DNA from: a virus
IMG/VR virus record: IMGVR_UViG_3300032309_003728
Span: 1 to 57,527 of that record
Length of the DNA stretch: 57,527 nt
Strand: one strand, 5' to 3'
A model generated the notes under the pieces. That model saw nothing but the letters and a program-made list of their open reading frames with translations. It did not search any database and was not told the DNA's origin. Within the stretch, counting starts at the first letter, position 1; each line of letters opens with the position of its first letter. The translations under genes were made by a program, and so were the position numbers. Shown here one piece after another: positions 42,189 to 51,913 of the stretch.

Positions 42189-44564
42189 TTATAGACTAAC
42201 TGTTAAAACTTTAGAAACTGTGACTGGATCATAATTAATATTTCCAGCTTGACTAGCAGTAATAGTCGTATTTCCAGCCGCTAATATAACAACAGTTCCA
42301 TTAGAATTTACTGTAGCCACACTAGTGTTACTACTCGAATATGTTATTGGTATACTATTATTATCACTTGTGACGTTAAGATTAAAATTAGCATTATTAA
42401 TATATTTTTGAGCTATATTTGGAAAAGTTATAGTTTGAGCAATTTTTCCTATTATAAATATTTTGCTTACAGATTGGTCACAAAACTCATTGTAACCAGA
42501 TACTGTAGCACTAATCACAGATAATCCTCCCCCTACAACCGTAAGAATTCCTTCAGGACTTACTGTTGCTACGCCTGTATTACTACTTCTATAAACTATT
42601 GGAGCCCCATTAGTGTTGTTAACTACCCCAAGATCAAATGGTGGAGAATTATAAGTTTTAGCTGGTATATCTGGGAAAGTGAGTCTTATAGTTTTATAAG
42701 TATTATAATCATTTAACTCTTTAAAACTTTGATTTACTAAATAAACAGAGTCTTTGCCAAAGATTCCTTCTCCAAGTTGTGCAATTTTTTCAAAAAATAA
42801 AGTATCTTCATTTGGTTTTTGGCTAGTGTAAATTACATTTATTTTTAAATTACTTAAATTAGTTTTGAGAGTTTTTATTTTATTTAAAACGCCAGAATAA
42901 GATATACTAATTGGTGGGCTAAATAATGGATCTTTTGATATACAATCTTCTTGGTTGTATTCGGGTAATAACAATGGAGAATTATTCGTGAAGATATTAA
43001 TTACTTTAGTATAATATGGTGTCCAAGATAAACCTGTGGCATAATCTAAAGCGCCAGTTAAATCTGACCCTTCATATCTTTTTTGCTTTTTTAAAGTTAA
43101 ACCTGAAATAGAAGAAAATAATAAATCCTTATCATTGGTGAAATCATTACCAGTCAAAAGATTTGGATCATCAGAGTACCAAATGTTTCCTACTGAATTA
43201 AAACAATTTTGATCTAGAAAATCATTTAATAAACTTCTAAAACCATTTTTAAACAAACAAAGGCCTTTTTCATTTCCGTAAGAGTAATCAACAATATTTA
43301 AAATTTCTATACCTTTATTTTCTTGATTTATAAATTCTGAATTATCATTATATATTGTGCGTACTTGGGTTTTAAAATTTCCTGAATTAAATATTCCCGA
43401 ATATGAAACTATTTCATCCTGGTTATATTCAGTATATGGACTCTCGTAAAATGGAAGATAACCACTAGAAGAGTTTTTTAATAATACTAATTTATGTTTT
43501 GAATCGTATAATGGAGTAAAATCTTTTTCTCCTTTTAAAGTGATACTAAAATTATTTTTTAATTCATTACAGTTATCAGAAGAAGAACTACTTGAAGAAG
43601 AACTTGAAGAAGAACTTGAAGAACTACTTGAAGAAGAACTTGAAGAAGAACTTGAAGAACTACTTGAAGAAGAACTTGAAGAAGAACTTGAAGAAGGACA
43701 AGCTGGAGGATTAGTTTGACCATGAGTATTCTCTCCCCAACCAGTTACAGTTCCATCTTTTAATAAAGCAAGAGAATAAGAGAATCCAGCATCTATAGCT
43801 ATTGCATTGGTTCCTATTCCAACTGGAGTAGTACTTTGACCAAAAACATCACTTCCCCAACCAATTACAGTTCCATTTTTGAGAAGAGCAAGAGAATGAT
43901 AAAGTCCAGCGCTTATTCCTGTTGCATTGTTACCTATTCCAACTGGAATATCTATTTGACCAAGATCACTTCTTCCCCAACCAATTACAGTTCCATTTTT
44001 GAGAAGAGCAAGAGAATGAAAACCTCCAGCAGCTATTCCCACTGCATTAGTTCCTATACCAACTGGAATATCTATTTGACCATTGGATGCGACCGATGTG
44101 ACTCCCCAACCAGTTACCCTACCATCTTTTAATAATGCAAGAGAATGATACCACCCTGCACTTATAGCAGCAGCATTAGTTCCTATACCAACTGGAATAT
44201 TTAATTGGCCATAAGAGTTATTTCCCCAACCAATTACAGTTCCATTTTTGAGAAGAGCAAGAGAATGTGAGAACGTCGAGGATGAAAATGCAGCAGCTAT
44301 TCCTGCTACATTACCTTGTATTTCCTGTGGAATATTAATTTCATCTGCCACCAGACCTCCCCAACCAGTTACCCTACCATCTTTTAATAATGCAAGAGAA
44401 TGATCAAATCCAGCAGCTATTTCCACTGCATTAGTTCCTATACCAACTGGAATATTTATTTGACCAAGATCATTTCTTCCCCAACCAGTTACAGTTCCAT
44501 CTTTTAATAACGCAAGAGAATAAAAACCTCCAGCAACTATTTTAGCATAATTATAACAACTCAT
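42189..44564 (-). CDS. Giant virion protein: RCC1 propeller, long Ser linker, Ig-like ends, 791 aa
   Basis: Seven RCC1 blades fill residues 1-290, again one propeller. A serine stretch of about 39 residues follows. The middle (320-640) is a beta-rich part shared in style with the 977-aa protein. Two Ig-like repeats close the protein, each with an ITYSSSNTSVATV-like core and a VTITASQAGN-like end. It should be an adhesin or decoration. A GGAAAAAGGAA ribosome site and a GTGTAAT motif stand before the ATG. Confidence 0.7.
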   Translation of the reverse strand: MSCYNYAKIVAGGFYSLALLKDGTVTGWGRNDLGQINIPVGIGTNAVEIAAGFDHSLALLKDGRVTGWGGLVADEINIPQEIQGNVAGIAAAFSSSTFSHSLALLKNGTVIGWGNNSYGQLNIPVGIGTNAAAISAGWYHSLALLKDGRVTGWGVTSVASNGQIDIPVGIGTNAVGIAAGGFHSLALLKNGTVIGWGRSDLGQIDIPVGIGNNATGISAGLYHSLALLKNGTVIGWGSDVFGQSTTPVGIGTNAIAIDAGFSYSLALLKDGTVTGWGENTHGQTNPPACPSSSSSSSSSSSSSSSSSSSSSSSSSSSSSSSSSSSSSSSDNCNELKNNFSITLKGEKDFTPLYDSKHKLVLLKNSSSGYLPFYESPYTEYNQDEIVSYSGIFNSGNFKTQVRTIYNDNSEFINQENKGIEILNIVDYSYGNEKGLCLFKNGFRSLLNDFLDQNCFNSVGNIWYSDDPNLLTGNDFTNDKDLLFSSISGLTLKKQKRYEGSDLTGALDYATGLSWTPYYTKVINIFTNNSPLLLPEYNQEDCISKDPLFSPPISISYSGVLNKIKTLKTNLSNLKINVIYTSQKPNEDTLFFEKIAQLGEGIFGKDSVYLVNQSFKELNDYNTYKTIRLTFPDIPAKTYNSPPFDLGVVNNTNGAPIVYRSSNTGVATVSPEGILTVVGGGLSVISATVSGYNEFCDQSVSKIFIIGKIAQTITFPNIAQKYINNANFNLNVTSDNNSIPITYSSSNTSVATVNSNGTVVILAAGNTTITASQAGNINYDPVTVSKVLTVSL
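43578..43694 (-). repeat. Long poly-serine linker of the 791-aa protein
   Basis: About 39 Ser codons with internal repeats of a short block. The DNA repeat could change length by slippage. Confidence 0.85.
43695..44550 (-). repeat. Seven RCC1 blades in the 791-aa protein
   Basis: Seven blades with the core LALLKDG or LALLKNG, each followed by a GWG segment and an IPVGIGTNA-type or IPVGIGNNA-type loop. Confidence 0.85.
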
Positions 44565-44592
44565 TTTATATTTTTTCCTTTTTCCATCATAA

Positions 44593-44599
44593 ATTACAC
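44593..44599 (-). promoter_or_regulatory. GTGTAAT motif upstream of the 791-aa gene
   Basis: GTGTAAT on the minus strand, 28 nt before the ATG at 44564. A purine-rich ribosome site lies between. Confidence 0.45.
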
Positions 44600-44606
44600 C
44601 CTTAAA

Positions 44607-47600
44607 TTATGAATTATAATCATAAAATCCTAGTCTAAATACATTAACATCTTTCTTTACCTCTATGGTTTCTTCCTTTTTATTTTCGTCAACTGGGGCA
44701 TCAGTAATATCTTCGCATGGTTTACATCCAATTTCATTTACTCCATTTTGATATATACCAGAGCAACACCAACCAGTAGGTCTTTTTATAGGATCGTATA
44801 TTCCTGAGCAACAATTTCCACTATATCCTAAATATTTAGGCTTATTAATTAATTCTGGATCACACTTCAAGGATAAATAATCTCCACTAGGTTTCCAAAT
44901 TCCACAATCTTCTGGTTCTTCTTCTGATACAGTACATTTAAATCCTCCTTTTTCAGAAACGTTACCTATTATAAAGTCTGTATATCCCTTTCCACAAAGA
45001 ATACCTGACCCAGTAATTGAAGGAATACATATTAAACTGTTATTATTACTACTGTTACCTAAATAATTCTTGTTGCCTGTGTTATATGGAGAGACGCTCC
45101 ATAATCCAGTAGCTAATCCAGAAAGATCTTCGATATCTGAAGTGTTTTTATTTTGAGAAGATGTTTCTGAAGATATGGTAATTTTTTGGGTTATAGTAAT
45201 AGTCTCGTCTTGTAGATTTTCGTATTTGATATTAGTATCTTCTATAGGTGGAAAAACGGTATCATTAGGAGAGTTTAAGTAAGTATTAATAGGTTGTCTA
45301 TCTTCTGAGGAAACCACATCAATCCAATTTTCTCCATCTTCAGATATTTGAAGTTTTATAATTTTAGGAACCATATAACTATAAACTTTATTTCTAGGAG
45401 TTAATTCTAATTTGATATTAAAAGCTCCAAATTTTCCGCTATTTAAAGCAACCAAATTTATTATCTCTTCATTGTTTGAATTAAGTCCTCCGTTTTGACC
45501 ACTTAATAATGGGCCATAATTGAATTCAATATTTGGATTGTTTTTGAATGGAATCCAAGTATAGTATTTTTTAAAAGCCAATTCATTATTAATTTTATTA
45601 ATCAGATCATTTTTACCACTAAAGTAATTTTGTCCAGTTAAATTTTCTGAAAAGATAAACTCTTTTGCAACAGCTTGTTTTTCAAAAGGTATATCATCTA
45701 CATCATATACGCCTTTAAATACAGCATTAAAATCAAATTGATATTGATTAAATAGTACCTTATCTCCTTCTTCAAATGCTTTATAAGTGATTTGTCCAGA
45801 ATAGTAAGAGTTGTTGTATTTTAAGTCTAAACCTTTTGGACTTATATCATCCATAAAATATACATTATTGTATATTGCATCTCCACTATCTGAAACTGAA
45901 ATTCCACTATATATTTGTCCTTGTATATAAGCAGTTGGATCTTCCCAATCATCTTCTCCTTTACAATAACAGCATGTATCTTTTAAGTTGTCATCAATAG
46001 CTATAGTATAATAATTAGGATCAGCAGGATCCTCTAAATAAGTTAATAAAGTTCTTTCTAAAGTATCTGTTTCTAATTGTTTTGTAATATCTGTTGATGT
46101 ATTAATTGGAGAAGGACCTATTACATTATATTTAGATTTAGGAAAGTTGTTTCTTGGTATGTCCATTTGTCTAAAACCAGAAAGTTCATAACTAGCGCCT
46201 AATCTGCAAATAAACCGTAAAGATTTAGTGCATATAGGATCTGAAATTATTATTCTTGTAGAAGAGCTGCAATTATTTTCGTAATACCCAGTATATTCCT
46301 TAAAAGATAAACTTGGAGACTCAATACTTCCACTAGTATTTCTTTCAAAATCAATATTAAAAGCAATTGGCGCTTGATTATTTAAAGCATAAGATCCAGA
46401 AGGAAGATCTCTGTAATCCAAATAATAACTTGCCCAAACTTCATCGTAATTCTGCTTGTATATTTCTCTTATTTTTTGTTCTGTAAGAGATTTAATATTT
46501 AATGAAACAGCATGTAAATTTTCATTCTTTTTATTTCGATTTGTTTCATTTATTAAAAAGTCTTTTTCGTTTCCAGATAGAATTAAATTATATTTTCCAG
46601 GATTTAGAAAAGTGAAAAATCCAGTTTCAGTTCCTGTTATAAAATTCCCATCTTTAATTTTATTATCATTTTCATCAAATATAGCAAGAGAGTATTCGCC
46701 GATATTATAAGCTAAATTACTTACTGGATTTTTGTATTCAAAAAGTAAAGGATAAGGTATATTCTTTCCCCTAGAAGCTGCTGGTTTTGATATAAATATT
46801 TCATTTTTAATAAAATTAAATCTTTTATCTGAATATATGGTATTATTTTTATAATAAGAAGTATTATAATGTAAAGTGTTATTTACTTGAATGTTCTTGA
46901 GAATGTTTCTTTCTTTTAAGATATCATTTATATCAAATAAAATTCCAGTTGGAGGCAGAAGATTTTTTATTTCAACATTTAAAATGGTTGGATTTTTTAC
47001 AACTTCGCCAAAGAGACCTGTTTTTAAAATAAAAGCATTCATCTCTATATCACAATCTGCCATGTCGTCCTCATCAAACCCATAAAGATTAAGATCTAAT
47101 AATAATGTATGAGACTCATAAGCTTTTGGTAAATATAAATTATAAATTTCATTATCAATTCTATTTGAATATTTTTGAGCACTATAATTTGTATAAAAAC
47201 GAGACTGCTCTATAGGCTCTATAGTTAATAGACTTTTATCTATAAAAAGTTCTCTTGAAATTGAATTTTGAAAAAATGAAGTAGTTTCATTTTGTTTTGC
47301 TGTTATCGTAACTGTTCCAGCTTTTAGGATAGTAACATCTCCGATAGAGGAAACTTGAGCTATGCTACTATCAGAACTTTGATATTGTATATTAACTTCA
47401 TTATTATCAGTAGTAACATTTAAGTTAAAAGATGGATCTTCTAATTTTTTATATTCTATTTTTGGAAATTCTAATTTAGAAGTTTTTTTAATTACAATTG
47501 ATGCAGTAGTTTCAGCGGCGATCCAATTTTGATCGTCTTCTTGATAAGCTGTAATTGCAACTATTCCAATATCATTTATAGTTGCTAAATTACCTTGTAT

Positions 47601-50177
47601 AGTAAGGATTGGATTATTGGATGAAAAATAAATAGGTAAATTTGAATTAGAATTAGCTTGTAAATTAAAAGGTAAATCACCTAAACTTTTAAAAGATGGA
47701 ATATTTAATTCTATAAATTGATTTTTTTTGTTTATTGTTAAATTTTGACTAACAGAAACAGCGCTATTATAGTTACTATTGCCCGCTTGACTTGCTGTTA
47801 TAACAACACTTCCTACACCCACAACAGTAACAGTACTTCCGTTTATGGTTGCAACATTGGTATTGCTACTAGTATAAGTTACTGGAAGACTTGAGCTTGC
47901 TGTTGCAGTTAAAGAGAAAGAAGAATCTCCGTAAGTTTTAGTTGGTATACTTGAGAAAGTGATAGTTTGGTTGAGTTTATTAACACTAAAACTTCTGCTT
48001 ACTGGAATTGCTGGTTCAAAATTTGAATTCCCAGTTTGACTTGCAGTTATAGTAACATTTCCAACATTGTTGACTTGTATGCCACTGCCACTTATTATGC
48101 TTGCTATACTAGAATTACTACTGCTATAAGTTAATGGCAAATTAGAATCAGAAAATCCAGAGAGATAAAAAGGAGAAGTTCCGTAATTTTTATCTGAGAT
48201 CTCTGGGAAAGTTATGTTTTGATAAGGTTTGCCAAAAGTACAGTTTGCGACTTTAGGAACATTGAGTTGACCTTGAGTATTATGTCCCCAACCAGTTACT
48301 ATTCCATTTTTTAGTAACGCAAGAGAATGATAATGTCCAGCGACTATGCTAGTCGCATTATTTCCTATTCCAACTGGAGTAGTACTTTGACCAAACGCAT
48401 TATTTCCCCAACCAGTTACTCTTCCATCTTTTAATAGCGCCAAGTTATGATTTTCTCCTCCATCTATACCAACTACTCCAGTTAAACTATTTCCACCTAG
48501 AACTTGGCCATACCCATTATATCCCCAACCAGTAACTCTTCCATTGTCTAATAGCGCCAAGCCATGTATCCCTCCTGCACTTATACCAACTACTCCAGTT
48601 AAACTATTTCCACCTAGAGCCTGACCAAACGAATTATCTCCCCAACCAGTAACTCTTCCATTGTCTAATAGCACCAAGCCATGAAAATTTCCTGCACTTA
48701 CACTAACTACTCCAGTTAAACTATTTCCACCTAGAGCTTGGCCACGACTATTATCTCCCCAACCAGTAACTCTTCCATCTTTTAATAGCGCCAAGCTATG
48801 ATCGTATCCTAAACTTATATCAACTACTCCAGTTAAACTATTTCCACCTAGAGCCTTGTTAAACTTATTATCTCCCCAACCAGTAACTCTTCCATCTTTT
48901 AATAGCGCCAAGCTATGATATTGTCCTGCAGTTACACCAACTACTCCAGTTAAACTATTTCCACCAAGAGCTTGACCACTATTATTCAATCCCCAACCAG
49001 TTATCCTTTCATTTTTAAACAGCGCTAAACTATAAGCATATCCTGCAGCTATTTTTTTTACATAATCACAAACTACATTAAAACTTCTGCTTACTGGAAT
49101 TGCTGGTTCAAAATTTGAATCTCCATTTTGACTTGCAGTTATAGTAACACTTCCAACATTGTTAATCTTTACTTCAGTTGCGCCAGATATACTTGCGATT
49201 AGAGGATTACTGCTACTATAACTTAGCGGCAAGTTAGAGTCTGAAAAACCTGAAAGAAGAAAAACAGGGTCTGCAAAACTCTTGTCTGAGATTTCTGGAA
49301 AAGTTATAGATTGAATACATTTAGGATTAAAAATATTAGTTTGACCAAACTCATTGTATCCCCATCCAGTGACTCTACCATCTTTTAATAACGCAATAGA
49401 ATGCACTAATCCCGCACTAATTTGAGCAGCACCTGTTCCTATACCAACTGGAATAGTAGTTTGACCATAATCACTCCTTCCCCAACCAGTGACCTTGCCA
49501 TCTTTTAGTAATGCAAGAGAAAAACGATATCCTGCTGCAATTTGTATAACACCAGTTAAATTATTCCCTTCTAGAGCTTGACCACCATTATTACTTCCCC
49601 AACCAGTTACAGTTCCATCTTTTAATAACGCAAGAGAATGATCATATCCTGCAGCTACTCCAGCAGCATTAGTTCCTATACCAACTGGAATAGTAATTTG
49701 ACCAAAATCATTACTTCCCCAACCAGTTACTCTACCATCTTTGAGTAACGCAAGAACATATTGATTTCCAGCAGCTATTCCTGTTGCATTATTTCCTATT
49801 CCTACTGGAATAGTAGTTTGACCATCAAGATTATTTCCCCAACCAGTTACTCTACCATCTTTTAGAAGAACGATAGAAAAAGAATCTCCAGCACTTACTG
49901 CTATTGCATTATTTCCTATTCCTACTGGAATATTATTTACATTATAATTATTATTTCCCCAACCAGTTACAGTTCCATTTTTTAATAATGCGATAGAATT
50001 ACTGTCTCCACCAGCTATTGCTGCAGCACCAGTTCCAATACCAATTGGAATATTAATTTGACCACCATCATTTCTTCCCCAACCAGTTACTCTTCCATCT
50101 TTAAAAATAGCAAGAGAAAAAAAATCTCCAGCAGCTATTTTAACAAAATTACCACATACATGACTTTGATAACTCAT
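44607..50177 (-). CDS. Giant virion protein: two RCC1 propellers, five Ig-like repeats, 1856 aa
   Basis: The first propeller has seven RCC1 blades (about 1-275), followed by one Ig-like repeat. A second block of seven blades (about 368-645) is followed by four more Ig-like repeats (650-1000) with ITYSSSNxxVATI and VTITASQxGN-like cores. A long beta-rich C-terminus (1000-1856) has segments rich in Cys near the end (CGIWKPSGDYLSLKCD, GNCCSGIYD, WCCSGIYQ, GCKPCED). Probably a tail fibre or decoration; the Cys-rich end could be cross-linked or bind metal. Confidence 0.75.
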   Translation of the reverse strand: MSYQSHVCGNFVKIAAGDFFSLAIFKDGRVTGWGRNDGGQINIPIGIGTGAAAIAGGDSNSIALLKNGTVTGWGNNNYNVNNIPVGIGNNAIAVSAGDSFSIVLLKDGRVTGWGNNLDGQTTIPVGIGNNATGIAAGNQYVLALLKDGRVTGWGSNDFGQITIPVGIGTNAAGVAAGYDHSLALLKDGTVTGWGSNNGGQALEGNNLTGVIQIAAGYRFSLALLKDGKVTGWGRSDYGQTTIPVGIGTGAAQISAGLVHSIALLKDGRVTGWGYNEFGQTNIFNPKCIQSITFPEISDKSFADPVFLLSGFSDSNLPLSYSSSNPLIASISGATEVKINNVGSVTITASQNGDSNFEPAIPVSRSFNVVCDYVKKIAAGYAYSLALFKNERITGWGLNNSGQALGGNSLTGVVGVTAGQYHSLALLKDGRVTGWGDNKFNKALGGNSLTGVVDISLGYDHSLALLKDGRVTGWGDNSRGQALGGNSLTGVVSVSAGNFHGLVLLDNGRVTGWGDNSFGQALGGNSLTGVVGISAGGIHGLALLDNGRVTGWGYNGYGQVLGGNSLTGVVGIDGGENHNLALLKDGRVTGWGNNAFGQSTTPVGIGNNATSIVAGHYHSLALLKNGIVTGWGHNTQGQLNVPKVANCTFGKPYQNITFPEISDKNYGTSPFYLSGFSDSNLPLTYSSSNSSIASIISGSGIQVNNVGNVTITASQTGNSNFEPAIPVSRSFSVNKLNQTITFSSIPTKTYGDSSFSLTATASSSLPVTYTSSNTNVATINGSTVTVVGVGSVVITASQAGNSNYNSAVSVSQNLTINKKNQFIELNIPSFKSLGDLPFNLQANSNSNLPIYFSSNNPILTIQGNLATINDIGIVAITAYQEDDQNWIAAETTASIVIKKTSKLEFPKIEYKKLEDPSFNLNVTTDNNEVNIQYQSSDSSIAQVSSIGDVTILKAGTVTITAKQNETTSFFQNSISRELFIDKSLLTIEPIEQSRFYTNYSAQKYSNRIDNEIYNLYLPKAYESHTLLLDLNLYGFDEDDMADCDIEMNAFILKTGLFGEVVKNPTILNVEIKNLLPPTGILFDINDILKERNILKNIQVNNTLHYNTSYYKNNTIYSDKRFNFIKNEIFISKPAASRGKNIPYPLLFEYKNPVSNLAYNIGEYSLAIFDENDNKIKDGNFITGTETGFFTFLNPGKYNLILSGNEKDFLINETNRNKKNENLHAVSLNIKSLTEQKIREIYKQNYDEVWASYYLDYRDLPSGSYALNNQAPIAFNIDFERNTSGSIESPSLSFKEYTGYYENNCSSSTRIIISDPICTKSLRFICRLGASYELSGFRQMDIPRNNFPKSKYNVIGPSPINTSTDITKQLETDTLERTLLTYLEDPADPNYYTIAIDDNLKDTCCYCKGEDDWEDPTAYIQGQIYSGISVSDSGDAIYNNVYFMDDISPKGLDLKYNNSYYSGQITYKAFEEGDKVLFNQYQFDFNAVFKGVYDVDDIPFEKQAVAKEFIFSENLTGQNYFSGKNDLINKINNELAFKKYYTWIPFKNNPNIEFNYGPLLSGQNGGLNSNNEEIINLVALNSGKFGAFNIKLELTPRNKVYSYMVPKIIKLQISEDGENWIDVVSSEDRQPINTYLNSPNDTVFPPIEDTNIKYENLQDETITITQKITISSETSSQNKNTSDIEDLSGLATGLWSVSPYNTGNKNYLGNSSNNNSLICIPSITGSGILCGKGYTDFIIGNVSEKGGFKCTVSEEEPEDCGIWKPSGDYLSLKCDPELINKPKYLGYSGNCCSGIYDPIKRPTGWCCSGIYQNGVNEIGCKPCEDITDAPVDENKKEETIEVKKDVNVFRLGFYDYNS
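48244..49074 (-). repeat. Second set of seven RCC1 blades in the 1856-aa protein
   Basis: Blades here use a GQALGGNSLTGVV loop rather than the IPVGIGNN loop, so they expanded separately from the other sets. The last two return to other loops. Confidence 0.8.
49352..50153 (-). repeat. First set of seven RCC1 blades in the 1856-aa protein
   Basis: Seven blades with mainly the IPVGIGNN loop, close to those in the 977- and 791-aa proteins. Confidence 0.8.
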
Positions 50178-50207
50178 CTTATTTTATTTCCTTTTACCTT
50201 TTATTAA

Positions 50208-50214
50208 ATTACAC
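50208..50214 (-). promoter_or_regulatory. GTGTAAT motif upstream of the 1856-aa gene
   Basis: GTGTAAT on the minus strand followed by an AAAAGG/AAAAGGA-type ribosome site and the ATG at 50177. Confidence 0.45.
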
Positions 50215-50225
50215 TTCATGGTTTT

Positions 50226-51911
50226 TTAATTACTAGAAGAACTAGAAGAAATAATACTATTATAAAACTCTGTGTTATTATTTTTATAAATTTTTGGCAA
50301 ACCATCAAAATCTGAATCATACTCTAATGGCTCTATTCCTTTGTACAAACCACTATATATGTGTCCAAAATAACCTTCTAATGGTATAAAAGATATATCT
50401 TCTAGTATTTTGTATCCTCTTAGATTTAAATATTCAAGCTCATAAGGTGAGTTTACATATTTTACAATATCATTTTTATTTTCATTTATTTGGCCAGTTG
50501 TATAATTGTTGTATTCATTATTTTTGTATAAAGGTTTTAGTTTTTTATTAGGGATTTGAATATTACTTAAAAGTAAAAATTCTCCTGAATTATTTAAATC
50601 AAAACCAAAATTTATGCTACTTGAACTACTCGAACTACTACTTGAACTACTACTACTACTACTCGAACTACTACTAGAAGATTCTTGGTATCCAGAAAAA
50701 ATATAAGCAGATCCTGCGACAACTATACCTGGTGCGTTTGCGTCTGCTGCTCCAATCAATAAAATATTACCTTCAGAGTTTATACTAACACTTCTACCAA
50801 AAGCGTTATACGCTGAAGTATCGTTTGCTGTTATTTTTTTAATCTCAACCCAATTATTTCCATTTTTTGAAAAAATATAACAACTACCCCCATCAATAAT
50901 TCCTCCTATATTATCTAAAGGCGCACCAATAACAACAGTATCTCCAGCCTCATTTATATCTACATCTCTGCCAAAACGAGTCTCAGTTTTTCCTCCTAAA
51001 TCAAAATCACTTCCTTCTAAATTAGCTGTTTCAACCCAATCATTTTGATCATAAGAGAAAATATAAGCTCCTCCAGCTCGGCTCATTCCTTTTACGTCTT
51101 TGAAATAACACCCAATCGCTAAAGTATTTCCAGCTGTATTCATAGAACAACTTCTTCCAAAACGAGCATTTTGCAATTTGTCGCTTGCTGTTATCTTTTT
51201 ACTTTGAGTCCAATTTGTTCCATATCCTGTAAAGATATAAGCGCACCCTGCGTTTGTGATACCATCAGGATCTGCGCTATAAGCTGTTATTGCTGCAACA
51301 TTACCTTGACCATTCAAACAAACGCTTGTTCCAAAATTATCATCAGCTTTAGAGTCACTTCCTGTTATTTTTGCTACTTGAGTCCAATTTAATCCATATC
51401 CTGTAAAAATATAAGCGCTACCTGCATTTGTGGTATTATTTGGGTCAGAAAAATATGATCCAATTACAGCAACATTTCCAGCGGAATTCAAAGCCACACT
51501 AAAACCAAATTCATCATAAGCTTGAGAGTCACTTGCTGTTATTTTTGCTACTTGAGTCCAATCATTTCCATTTTTAGATCCAGTAAATATATAAGCCGCA
51601 CCAGCTCTTATTAAATTATTTACAGTTTTATAATGTGCTCCAACAATAGCAATATTTCCAGAAGAATTTAAAGCGACACTAAAACCAAATCCATCATTAG
51701 CTACAGCATCATTAGACTTTAATTCTGCTACTGAATACCAATTATCGTAGTAATTACTAAAAATATAGGCGCCGTTAGGAGTTGTAGCCTCATCTTCTGT
51801 TCCTATAATCGCTATATCGCCCAATCTATTAAGAGATAATGATTGACTAAATGTTCCATTCGCTTTTGGTGAAGGGCTTTGTATTTTATATTTTTGTATA
51901 TAATTTTGCAT
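50226..51911 (-). CDS. Virion protein: FG-GAP-like seven-bladed propeller and Ser linker, 561 aa
   Basis: Seven units of about 56 aa fill residues 1-400. Each has SVALNSSGNIAIVGA-like and AYIFTG strands, a pattern close to FG-GAP or integrin-type propellers. A serine run of about 24 follows, then a C-terminal part of about 130 aa with a YNNYTTGQINENKNDIVKY segment similar to the style of the 791-aa protein middle. It ends in another short Ser run. It lies 3 bp from the next gene of the operon. Probably adhesive. Confidence 0.7.
   Translation of the reverse strand: MQNYIQKYKIQSPSPKANGTFSQSLSLNRLGDIAIIGTEDEATTPNGAYIFSNYYDNWYSVAELKSNDAVANDGFGFSVALNSSGNIAIVGAHYKTVNNLIRAGAAYIFTGSKNGNDWTQVAKITASDSQAYDEFGFSVALNSAGNVAVIGSYFSDPNNTTNAGSAYIFTGYGLNWTQVAKITGSDSKADDNFGTSVCLNGQGNVAAITAYSADPDGITNAGCAYIFTGYGTNWTQSKKITASDKLQNARFGRSCSMNTAGNTLAIGCYFKDVKGMSRAGGAYIFSYDQNDWVETANLEGSDFDLGGKTETRFGRDVDINEAGDTVVIGAPLDNIGGIIDGGSCYIFSKNGNNWVEIKKITANDTSAYNAFGRSVSINSEGNILLIGAADANAPGIVVAGSAYIFSGYQESSSSSSSSSSSSSSSSSSSSSSINFGFDLNNSGEFLLLSNIQIPNKKLKPLYKNNEYNNYTTGQINENKNDIVKYVNSPYELEYLNLRGYKILEDISFIPLEGYFGHIYSGLYKGIEPLEYDSDFDGLPKIYKNNNTEFYNSIISSSSSSN
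50615..50684 (-). repeat. Poly-serine linker of the 561-aa protein
   Basis: About 24 Ser codons, mostly AGT with some TCA/TCG, between the propeller and the C-terminus. Confidence 0.8.
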
Positions 51912-51913
51912 AA

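Noticed and set aside
41010-44132. Plus-strand open frames opposite the RCC1 genes
   Set aside because: They are shadows caused by the repeated antisense codons; they show no start signals and only repeat text rich in Ser and Tyr.
40990-50153. CRISPR-like or satellite repeats
   Set aside because: The regular repeats are coding RCC1 blades of about 40 codons in frame, with no separate spacers.
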